From positions 1-17,026 of the forward strand of contig MSJH02000189.1 in NCBI GenBank assembly GCA_001931875.2: a DNA stretch of 17,026 nucleotides. Direction: 5' to 3'. The translations under genes and the position numbers were made by a program. The notes beneath the pieces were generated by a model. That model was given only the letters and a program-made list of their open reading frames with translations, was not told the DNA's origin and made no database searches. This stretch comes from Byssochlamys sp. IMV 00236. Taxonomy: Eukaryota; Ascomycota; Eurotiomycetes; Eurotiales; Thermoascaceae. The stretch's first letter is position 1, and each line of letters begins with the position of its first letter. This document shows positions 8,462 through 17,026 of this stretch, one piece after another.

Positions 8462-9460
8462 ATGTCTATTGCTTTGCAAACCTTGAAGACTTCCATCAAC
8501 AAGCGCTGGGTTCCTGTCGCTGCTGTAAGACACAAAACATAATGATTACCCTTTGACAACATTAACATGCATTTTAGCCTTTAGCTCGTTCTTTCAACAC
8601 AAGCTCTTCCAACATGATGGCTTCTGCTGATACCAAGCAGCCTAATTACAAGACTTTCGAAATTTACCGTTGGGTAAAAAAGAGAGAAAAAAATAAATGT
8701 AATTGCAACCCATTAACCTTCGTTCACTAGAACCCTGACCAGCCCACTGAAAAGCCTGAGTTGAAGACTTACAAGGTTGATTTGAACTCTTGTGGCCCTA
8801 TGATTTTGGATGCCCTTATCAAAATCAAAAATGAGCAAGACTCTACCTTGACTTTCCGTCGTTCCTGTCGTGAAGGTATCTGTGGTTCTTGTGCTATGAA
8901 CATCGAAGGTGGAAACACATTGGCTTGTATTTCCAAGATCGACCGTGATACATCAAAGACCACCAAGATTTACCCTCTTCCTCACAGTAAGCAATGTATG
9001 TTGTAGATATGACTCTATCTAAACGATATGTTTTATAGTGAACATTGTAAAGGATTTAGTACCCGACTTGACTCACTTTTACAAACAATACAAGAGCATC
9101 GAACCTTATCTCAAGCAAAAGACACCTGTCACTGATGGAAAAGAAAACTTGCAATCTATTGAGGACAGAAAGAAGCTGGATGGTCTGTACGAATGTATTC
9201 TTTGTGCCTGTTGCTCCACTTCTTGTCCTTCTTACTGGTGGAACCAAGAAGAATACCTTGGTCCTGCCGTCTTGATGCAAGCTTATCGTTGGATGATTGA
9301 CTCTCGTGACCAATTTGGTGCTGAGCGTCGTGAAAAGCTTCAAAACAAGATGTCTCTTTACCGTTGCCACACCATCATGAACTGTTCCAAGACTTGTCCC
9401 AAGGGATTGCAGCCTGGTACTGCTATCGCAAAGATCAAGTTGATGATGGCTACGGAGTAA
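8462..9460 (+). CDS. SDH2: succinate dehydrogenase iron-sulfur subunit, mitochondrial
   Basis: Iron-sulfur subunit of respiratory complex II, passing electrons from the flavoprotein to ubiquinone at the inner mitochondrial membrane. Exons 8462-8524, 8578-8673, 8731-8986 and 9039-9460 give 278 residues, close to the family norm. The basic, Ser-rich N-terminus with ARSFNTSSS fits a mitochondrial presequence. The 2Fe-2S ligands are Cys99, Cys104, Cys107 and Cys119 ([10 protein letters not shown]...C). The ferredoxin-like C-terminal domain has [13 protein letters not shown] (191-203) and [12 protein letters not shown] (248-259) for the 4Fe-4S and 3Fe-4S clusters. SYWW (203-206) matches the quinone-site region. 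Two L/I-Y-R motifs, EIYRW and SLYRC, match those used for iron-sulfur cluster delivery in animal SDHB. All exon phases agree and the gene appears intact. Confidence 0.97.
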
Positions 9461-9556
9461 TAAAGTGTAGAAAATGTATGCGTGTCAATATTATTTCTTT
9501 AAAGAGTATCTGGCACGCGTGTATACAAAAGAGTGTTTTATGAATAAAATTGTCCT

Positions 9557-12500
9557 TTATTGACATTTTGATCTAATAAATCCTAGCCATTGGAAATAGC
9601 TCATACCTGAGTTTGCTGTCTGTTGATTTGCTCCTGCATTTGTAGGCCCAGTAGGTTGACGATCTTCTAATAAGTGACTCAGGAACTTGCTACGTAGCAT
9701 TGGATCGTCATCTTCTCTAACAATGTAAATTGAAGGATAGTATGTGATTTGCCGTTTGGTTCTTAGCCAATGAATCATGTTGTTTAGTCTATCGGAAATA
9801 GGTGATTTTATATGTGGTAAAATAGCCACCTATACATGTATTATTAGCAAATGGTTTTTCAGTACACATGAATTTAATTTACCTGACCAGACTTCACTTC
9901 TTGTATAGTAGAAACGCCTAGCAAGTCTTTACATAGCTGAGGAACAGCTTGCTTTCCAATCCATATGAATATGTTTTGTCCATCTTCTAACAGGTAGCAG
10001 CCATGGGGTTCTAACTTTTCACTAGATAAATTGGCATTGGGTGGAAATACAAGTTTGCCTGTGTTTCCGTCTAAGGTTCCTGCCTATGTGGTTATTTAGT
10101 ATTAGTTTTCTTTTCTTTTCTTTTCTTTTCTTTTCTTTTCTGTTTTGTTTCTTACCAGCTGAGGCATGTTGTGAATGGAATAAAAGTTGGGGTGAACTAG
10201 ACGTAACCATGCGTCGATGGGAATGGTGCGTAACAGTATAGCAGACTGAGTACGCATATCAGGAGGAATAATGGTTGCATCATTGAACGCGTCCTAAAAT
10301 GTATATTAGTATTGCTAGAGTTGTAACAGTTACGCCACTTACAGATTTAAGCAATCCTAGCACAAGAAGTGGGAACAGGCTTAACTGACGACATAGCGTC
10401 AAATGAGATGGTGCGCCCTGAACGCCTAGAACTTCCTTTGTATAGGCTATACAAATGTCTATTGTCTGTTTTGACAAATGGTCTCTGGCATCACGTAGTT
10501 TACCATTGGCTCCTTTATCAATAGCTAAATATACTCTCTGGTTAAATAACGCGTTATTTTATCAGGGTAACATTCTTTACCTTCATGACATAAAGTGCGG
10601 GCAAGAACAACTTGGTCCACAGACAAGTACAGTTCGCTTATACTTTTTGCCACAGGAAGGCACAAATTCAACACACGAATACGACGTTCTCCATTGTACG
10701 TGGTATAAAGCAACGCGGTCTGGAAATAGACATAAGATGACTGAATATCTTCTTCCATACTTAATTCGACACAGTAAGATTGATCACGAGGCACGTTGGG
10801 TAGTGCCATGATATCAGGTACACGGGTAGTAAAGTTGCCATAAAATGATTTACAAATGATACCTTCTGAGCAACGTGTACGCATGACAGCTTCTAATCCA
10901 ATCTTTTCAGATAAAAGAGAAACCACTTCTTCCTTTAATCGAACACTTTCTGCCTGATTACCGGCTTGAAAACCAGGGTAAAAATGCGTCTGTCCACCGG
11001 TGAATCTGGGTATGACATCTACAAAACAGGGATGAGTATCTTTTGCTTTGGTTGGGTGTATGCATTATATTACTTAGAGTAGCTACATCCGCAAACTGAT
11101 TGCCAAAGACAAACATATCCGCACACACTTGAGATTTGGTGCATTCTCCTGCAAAGATTTTGTAGAATGTACTGGAAGCGGTTGTCAAGGGGCTGTCTAA
11201 GACTGACTTGGTGCTGTCGGCCTTGGGCTTGATCACGCCTTCTCCAATATTAGGCAAACTTGCTTGAAAGCAGATGATTTTGCCTCCTGTAGGTGACTAC
11301 ATGAAGCCGTTAAGTTATTTTCTCTCTCTCTCTTTTGCATTTACCAATAATTTACGCGCCGCTTGCAACGCTGATCCTAAGCAATTGGAAGGAGAGTGAG
11401 ACTGGTTATGCATTGTTTTCATCTTGTCCAGCAACTGATATATAACGCCTCTAGCCTCTACAAGGTTGACAATCAAATCAGATGCCATGCGAGGCAAATA
11501 GACATCTTGTAGATCACCAACGACGAGCACTTCTGGTTCTGGCCCAAGCAATCGGTAAAACCCAATAGCATTATCTACTGTAATGAAAGCAACCAGAGCA
11601 CGTCCGTCCTCATTGGGGATTTTGTCAAGAGACTCCTTAATAGCATCAGCAACAACGCTGACCATGCCTGTTTGTACAGCTTGAAAGCATACATCGATCA
11701 CAAAGACATAGGCTGGTGGTTGTGGTGGTCGGACGATGTAATCCGCTGGTGCAATAAAATCCACACATCCATAATTCAATTCAGGTCGACTATAGCGATC
11801 TACATGTTGCTGCTGTATGACATCCCAATCAAATTCCTGTGGTACTAAAGACACATATATTAGATTGATCCTTACAATCCCTCTTTCTTTTTTTTACCAT
11901 CATTATTCAAACCACACATATTACAGGTCCATTGTAAGGCACCGGCAGTAAAGCGAACAAAGGGGTTAATATATGTTTTACATCGAGAACATCGAGCTAC
12001 GGTTGTATCAGGAACAATAGGAACCTACACATATTTAGTTCACTCAACCCTTGACACGGCAACTTTACCTTTTCGGGTGAGCTCAAATAGGGTTCCAAGA
12101 CGAGAGCTAAAGGAAGCTTTGACTTTTTGTGTAGTGCTCTTGTAGCAGGGAAAGCAGTGACAGTCGAGCGAATGAAGCGAGAATCAGCTTGAGATACTCC
12201 TGAATTGGTTACTGAAATCTAGAGATGAAACAAAAAGAGTTATTTATATATACACACAACGCGTATTTAGTGTTCTTGATGAGTTTACGTTGGAAGGCAG
12301 ATTAGCAACAGGAGGTGGACGATGCAAATCTTCAATCAGTGGAGGCTGACCAATCAATGCCACATCTTCTCTTGCAACAGGTTGATTGGTGTTGTACATG
12401 GACATGTTTGCCATGCCTGTCATTACTTGATTATAACCCGCGTCGTAGCCTGTTGTATTTTGAGGTACTGGTGAATTATATATAGGATATGGCTGTTGTT

Positions 12501-12708
12501 GAACTGCTGGTTGCGCCAATGGTTGAACTGATGGTTGAACCAATGGTTGAACCAATGGTTGAGGTGCTTGAGGGATGGTCTGTGGATAAGCTACTCGGGG
12601 GTAATGTCTCTTTGCTTTTCGATTCGCATTTTCTGTAGCCTGTTGTGGCGATGGAGGCATAGGCTGCTGCTGCTGTGGACTAGGTGTAAAGTACGAATTG
12701 GGGTTCAT
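9557..12708 (-). CDS. SEC24: COPII coat cargo adaptor Sec24
   Basis: Sec24 pairs with Sec23 in the inner COPII coat and selects cargo at ER exit sites. Ten exons on the minus strand (12708-12289, 12218-12069, 12024-11898, 11844-11345, 11296-11074, 11018-10581, 10524-10343, 10293-10156, 10083-9883, 9829-9557) give 883 residues. Layout: a Gln/Pro-rich disordered N-terminus; the linker SRFIRSTVTAFPATRALHKK; a zinc finger with Cys202, Cys205, Cys224 and Cys227; the vWA-like trunk (PPAYVFVIDV... CLGSALQAA); a beta-sandwich with TGGQTHFYPGF and NVPRDQSYCVELSMEE; the helical domain; and a gelsolin-like domain with ILLRTIPIDAW, IFIWIGKQAV and MSYFQWLGF near the end. Exon 1 could instead end near 12261 using an acceptor at 12213-12212; both keep frame and change only a few residues. 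The stop lies 96 bp from that of SDHB, tail-to-tail. Confidence 0.95.
10106..10140. repeat. (TTTTC)7 microsatellite in a Sec24 intron
   Basis: Seven perfect TTTTC units, which read as GAAAA on the Sec24 sense strand. They sit in the intron at 10155-10084 and account for about half of it. Confidence 0.9.
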
Positions 12709-13259
12709 TCTAGTCACAAAGTGGGAAAGAAGAAGGAGAGGACACACAAGAAAAAAATTCGAGTTCAGCATCTATTGCTGTTGTGTAACTATATTGAATG
12801 TGCATGAAGAGAGAGAATGATATTTATCATCCTGACAGCAATATTGCTTTATGCTTCAAGTAGAAGTAAATATGTGTAATGTTGTCAAGAAACAAAAAAG
12901 AATTCAGATTATACACCAAATGTATTTATTCACTTTTTGATGTGAGCGAATATCACTTCATCTCAAAGGCTAAAATTGAAAAAATGAAAAGATCAGGCCC
13001 CAGCTTTTGCCTCTCATATTTTCCTAACAGCAATTCTGGTCAATCAAAGGCCATATCACTACTACTTTTATATTATCCAGACACTCGAAATACTATAGTA
13101 CTTGATTATTAACGTATATTATTACATTGCTACATTGGAAACTATTTATATTTTGGTAAATTGAAGATAGTTCGTGATGAGGTTTTTTTTGTAAAGAATT
13201 AAACAGTTAATACATCTTATTCGTAAACTTAAAAACTGATACAACTTACACTGTATGGA
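12709..13259. other. Sec24 upstream region and flank of the TnpB/Fanzor-like gene
   Basis: This stretch should hold the Sec24 promoter. On the Sec24 sense strand a pyrimidine-rich leader (about 12760-12715) lies just before the ATG. The rest is AT-rich. A 77-codon open frame on the plus strand (12879-13112) has no recognisable motif. No RNA gene or terminal repeat was identified here by eye. Confidence 0.5.
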
Positions 13260-13287
13260 CGTATGAGAGAGTCATGTCAGTCATACG
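13260..13287 (-). other. hairpin spanning the stop codon of the TnpB/Fanzor-like gene
   Basis: Perfect 7-bp arms (CGTATGA at 13260-13266 and TCATACG at 13281-13287) flank a 14-nt loop. The stop codon of the last coding block (13281-13283) is inside one arm. It could be a transcript-end structure, or part of a guide-RNA scaffold if the element resembles known TnpB/Fanzor loci; the short stem could also be chance. Confidence 0.35.
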
Positions 13288-16006
13288 GAAGGCTGATCAT
13301 TAGTTGCGCCTTGACGCATGAAACCATCAAGACACTGATTGTTGTTTCTTGTAGCGAATAGAAATATGTTCAAGATGTTGTTTGCAGCCATGATATCATG
13401 ATTCCATATGATATTGCAAGTATTTTGTTTACACTTCAATACTGTATGTACTCTTCGTTTTGGCTTCTCAATTACAACACCGTCCATGCTTCTATTTTTA
13501 CACCTGTTGCATATTTGGCTTGTCAAATACTCATCTACCATAAATATTTCTAATTGGTTTCCGCAATTTTTTTTTTTTTTTGCAAAGCCTTTTTTATAAG
13601 GCGGACAGGTGCTCCTCTGTTTCCTCTCAGACTGCTGTTAAACATACCATCGCCAAAAGCAATTATTGTTTTTCTGGGCTTGTCAGGACGATCAAGAGGA
13701 GCAGGAGGACAATATTTGCTTTCATTTTTAGCAGACGATGTCTTAACTCCAGTAGACGCCTTTTCATTGCACTTTACGCTTCGGTGTATTAACCGCTTGC
13801 ATATTTCATGCATCCCTTTTTGTTTACGAATATAGCATTGAAACTTCAATTTTGTATGACCTACAGAATTTCGCTTGCTTAAGTAAACAAGTAAAAAAAT
13901 CATGCTTTGCACTTACCAAGCATTCTCATTATAGTAACTTGTAATATTATCATACAAACTGAGTCTTTCTTGGCAGGCTTTTGCAAACTCTGTGATATTT
14001 GATGTCTTCAGTGAGCTTAAATTAGAAACTTTCAAAGATTGAGCCGTGAGTTGTTCTTGACGCTTCTTTTGTATAAAATTTGCATTATTATAACCACACA
14101 GATGATAATACTCATCCAAACCTGTCGTCCCTTACCTTCCAGATGTATCTATTGCGGTTAAGATTGTAGAAACGCCAGGGTCTACTCCCCCAAGCATCAC
14201 AGTCATTTTCAATATATTTAAGAAAGTTCCTAGATTGTTTTTCTGTAGAAGCATCCTTTTTTTTTATTTTTTTTTCACTCTAGAAAAAAGAAAAGAAATC
14301 GAATACCCATCGCTATACACGACGTTTCTATATACAACTCGATTAAATTAAAAGCTCTTATATCTCAATACAACTAAACTAACTAACTTGAATTGTTTTC
14401 CCTCTCTGAAAGGCTTTTTCGTGTACGAAAGCCCATTTTGGAAAAATCAAAAAGCATATAATAGAAGTCCAAGAGAACAGATTCGCCTTTAGCACTTTTC
14501 GGACAATTCTCGATACCTGACTGCTTTACAAGTCGCCAGAAAGCTTTGGCGTCTATCTGTATTGGCTTCATTGCAAATGAGTATATTGGTAAAATGGTGA
14601 AAACGCGGTATCCGTGCCGATCCGTGTATTTAGCAGGCGTAAAGGTTCCATCTTCAATTCTGGACTGGATGCTTGTAACAAATTTCAAAAGAGCAGGTAA
14701 ATGAGACTCAAGCTTCTTTATTTTTTCCCCTAAGAACCAGTGATATTTTTGAGTTGATACACTGAGGAACCTGTTCCTGCAAAGACTTAGGCTTTTTCTG
14801 CTGAGTATTGAAATGAACCAGAGCTCTTTTAGCTTCCTGTAAACATACACCTTGGAGGCAACGGTGGCTGGTATTTCTTCCATAATGTACACCTTTTCAT
14901 GTATTTTTTTTTGCTGAAGATAAAAAAGCCATTTGAACAATTGATGAGGCTGAGAGTATAAATCCTCCGCGTTGCAGCCCAGTGTTTGATAGCTAGACCA
15001 TAATGTAGTCATCTTTTGTACAATTTCTTCAAAATGTTGATATCTTTCTATATATGATGGCCATATTGACTGTTGTTTCTGCTTTGAGGTATAAATATAG
15101 TGAGCAAGTGCTTTTTTTTTTTTGGGCAACTGATAACCCCTGGCAAAAGAAGGGAGAAGATTTGTCTGACAGAGCTTCCAAAAAGAAACGAGTTGTTCTC
15201 CTTTCGTGATTCTCACATACGTGATTGCGTATGAGTACCTCGTATTGTTTACATACAATAGACAAAACAGAAGAATATCCAATACTATTGAGGAATTGCA
15301 GCATTGTTTCATTGATTTGGCATTCGTTGCAAAATTTAATAAAGTTTTCTTGAACGTATTTAAGGGCTTTTTTGCCATTACCAGTTACAAAAGTGAAAAT
15401 AGAATAGACAAGTGTATGCTCGATAATTGGCACTTCTTCACCCTTGCTTAAAAGCTTCAAAACAATATAATTTATGAATAGTGAGCCTACGCACATCACT
15501 TTTGTTGTGTAAGCCGTCACTGAAGCAATCGAATCAACAAGTCTTCTGTCTCTACACATATTCTTTAAGGAGCATTTGATGACAAATGTTTCTTTTTTCT
15601 CATCAGAATTATGCGTTGACTCCTTTTGCTTCTTTGCTGGGCATACGTTACTTGTTGATCTTGCGTGAGTATCCAAGCCGCAAGATGGACATGTCTTTTT
15701 TGTATTGCTCTCTGTTTTCATTCCAAACTCCTTCAAGACGAGTTTTTTATCTATTTTTTTTTTTTTGTATCTTTTTAGAAGTAGGAGGTAGAGCACTTGA
15801 AGAAGATACTGCAGAAGCAAGAGGAAGAGCATGCGAAGTAGAAGCAGAGGTTGTTAAAGTAGATGTAACTGAGTTATCGAGATCGCCACCTTGAAAAAAG
15901 TAAGGAACACGATATCCCTTTACGTATAATTTTGGTACTTACTCTTTAAAGCCTTCTTTTCTTTTGATGAACTCTCAGTTGAATCACTTTGGTGTTTTTG
16001 CTTCAT
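13281..16006 (-). pseudogene. TnpB/Fanzor-like RuvC nuclease gene, frame-disrupted
   Basis: A multi-exon relative of IS200/IS605 TnpB and eukaryotic Fanzor, families known as RNA-guided DNA nucleases carried by transposons. It starts at the ATG at 16006; intron 15942-15890 is canonical (GTAAGT...CAAG) and in phase. Motifs in order: a zinc-knuckle-like CPSCG...H...CP (about 15695-15640); a long helical region (LKLLSKGEEVP, HQLFKWLFYLQ); SDGYSISFLFSR; RuvC-I VDPGVSTILTAID (Asp codon 14182-14180); DEYYHLCGYN; LKFQCYIRKQKG; IIAFGDGMF (13663-13637); VDEYLTSQICNRCKNR; LKCK...C; and RuvC-III WNHDIMAANNI (Asp codon 13397-13395). A likely intron is 14387-14338 (weak CGAG acceptor), and another starts with GTAAGT at 13916. 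The frame changes at A runs (T on the plus strand) 15754-15766, 15112-15123, 14257-14275 and 13567-13581, and at a G run 14187-14191; a TAA lies at 14134-14132. Either a decayed copy or a gene with homopolymer errors. The family assignment is fairly secure; activity is not supported. Confidence 0.68.
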
Positions 16007-16728
16007 TATTTATTATAAGCTTTGGAGAGAAAATAAACGTTGATAGATTTAGTCAAGTTTGGTTTATTACTTTTCACTAGAGGCCCGAATGACCAATGAA
16101 AATTTGGAAGGCTCAGGAAAATATATACATTATTTTGGAACAAATCAAAACTATAAAGACAACCAAGGTCTTTTCTTCTATATTGATATCCAATGGCAAC
16201 AACTGAAATGATCCATAGCATTAAAATGAAACATAAGACAACAAAATACTAGAGTTATAGTTCTAACGTGTATACAACAAAGTACAGTGCATGTTGCTAT
16301 GACAAAAGGCTCCTTAATGTCATATTATTGTTTAATTATGTGTAACTGAGATTCAATTGATTATCCTTGAGCAAGTAACATGTGAATACTGTTACTATAG
16401 CTCCCTCATTTATTTATTTATTCATCCTGCTCACTGCCTACTATATTACAGCAGTAATCTATATACAATAATGAAGCTAAATGATAGTAAAGTAATAGTA
16501 TTCCCTATCATAAACAGTATCAAAAAAGAGGAAGGTAAGAAGAGCCATTTCCGAATTCGGAACAGCTCCAAAGCTCTATTGATCTATGGGAATTTATAAA
16601 GAAAAAAGATCTACACATGACGCACTATTGAAATGAGTTAGTCAAGTAAAGCAGCAATAGAGTCTGTTATAGTCTTAAGTAAGTCCTCCATAAATATACT
16701 TGTCATGGTTACTGGTACATTAGAGCAC

Positions 16729-16766
16729 AGAGATATCACTAGATTACTCCATCTAGTGGGTCATCT
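16729..16766. repeat. stem-loop with 8-bp perfect inner arms
   Basis: CACTAGAT (16737-16744) and ATCTAGTG (16751-16758) pair perfectly around a 6-nt loop. Outside them, AGAGAT and ATCTCT can extend the stem after a small internal loop. Confidence 0.55.
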
Positions 16767-16912
16767 CTCATGATTGACATTATGAGAGGCTACTGTGACA
16801 CACAAGGCTTAGTTATCAAATACGTGCCTTGTTTATCATTCTTTTATTTTACGCCATCATTTTGGTCAGTAGATAAGAGTAAATTAGCAAAGATCCTTTT
16901 TTAGATAATAAG

Positions 16913-16993
16913 GTTACCTGCTTTCCCATACCCTAGGAATAGCGTTGTGCAACCTTTGGGACCCTTTTCTACTGGAGTGTTACTGCAGGTAAC
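16913..16993. repeat. 9-bp inverted repeat near the right edge
   Basis: GTTACCTGC (16913-16921) and GCAGGTAAC (16985-16993) are exact reverse complements separated by 63 bp. At this length chance is a fair explanation. Confidence 0.4.
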
Positions 16994-17026
16994 AAGGGAT
17001 GAATAGTAAAAAAAAAAAAAAAAAAA

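Larger units (their letters stand above)
16007..17026. other. upstream flank of the TnpB/Fanzor-like gene, no gene seen
   Basis: About 1 kb of AT-rich sequence without a convincing coding region on either strand; the open frame at 16357-16599 has no recognisable content. It holds a stem-loop at about 16729-16766, a spaced 9-bp inverted repeat near the right edge and a terminal run of 19 A (17008-17026). Confidence 0.55.

Noticed and set aside
12879..13112. 77-codon open frame on the plus strand
   Set aside because: No motif, no supporting introns, and composition similar to the surrounding AT-rich DNA; length is within chance expectation.
15206..15378. Using the overlapping minus-strand frame from 15378 as the true N-terminal part of the TnpB/Fanzor-like block
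   Set aside because: The other frame (to about 15124) reads more like the family (for example QYEVLIRNHVCENHERRT) and continues unbroken from the zinc-knuckle block, so the switch is better placed at the A run 15112-15123.
15586..15894. 102-codon plus-strand frame opposite the TnpB/Fanzor-like gene
   Set aside because: Antisense shadow of the Ser-rich N-terminal coding blocks; its Glu/Ala-rich end mirrors them.
13281..16006. Terminal inverted repeats or target-site duplications around the TnpB/Fanzor-like gene
   Set aside because: Visual comparison of the two flanks gave no convincing matching ends; a dot plot would be needed to exclude them.
16357..16599. 80-codon open frame on the plus strand
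   Set aside because: Contains simple repeats and no recognisable domain; likely chance.
1..17026. CRISPR arrays, operons, tRNA or rRNA genes
   Set aside because: No spaced direct repeats, no polycistronic bacterial layout, and no tRNA- or rRNA-like segment was noticed; intron-rich genes mark this as eukaryotic. tRNAscan-SE and Infernal would be decisive for RNAs.

Overview
The window looks like a contig from a fungus, most likely an early-diverging (Mucoromycota-like) one. The signs are an AT-rich sequence, compact genes cut by many 45-75 bp spliceosomal introns, pyrimidine-rich leaders just before the ATGs, and standard eukaryotic housekeeping genes. The lineage is inferred, not proven. The window starts in a TA repeat and ends in a 19-base A run, so both edges may be assembly limits.

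Layout. 1-1183 (+): an alpha/beta-hydrolase of the isoprenylcysteine methylesterase-like type, 5' end missing. 1199-2044 (-): a predicted mitochondrial, membrane-anchored SAP-domain protein with three 11-residue repeats, resembling yeast Aim34 in layout; it is tail-to-tail with the hydrolase (15 bp apart). 2499-3445 (+): the GINS subunit Sld5, divergent from the previous gene. 3527-3874 (+): a 96-residue charged protein of unknown function. 3995-4759 (+): a universal stress protein. 4965-6768 (+): a diacylglycerol-kinase-family lipid kinase. 6769-8461: a long gap holding traces of a decayed minus-strand coding element and then the SDHB promoter. 8462-9460 (+): succinate dehydrogenase iron-sulfur subunit. 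9557-12708 (-): the COPII cargo adaptor Sec24 in ten exons, tail-to-tail with SDHB. 12709-13280: Sec24 promoter and the 3' flank of the next gene. 13281-16006 (-): a broken TnpB/Fanzor-like gene. 16007-17026: no gene seen, one strong hairpin.

The housekeeping genes are independent functions (DNA replication, lipid signalling, respiration, ER export); nothing suggests one pathway. Exon joins were worked out by hand by requiring GT-AG (or GC-AG) sites, continuous phase and family-consistent protein across each join. Two introns fit only with GC donors.

The most interesting element is the minus-strand TnpB/Fanzor-like gene, a relative of eukaryotic RNA-guided DNA nucleases. It keeps an N-terminal zinc-knuckle-like motif, a RuvC-I DPGV motif, a GDG motif, a DEYLTS motif, a CxxC zinc ribbon and a RuvC-III WNHDIMAANN motif. 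Its reading frame is broken at several homopolymer runs and by an in-frame TAA. It is either a decaying copy or a gene damaged by homopolymer length errors in the assembly.
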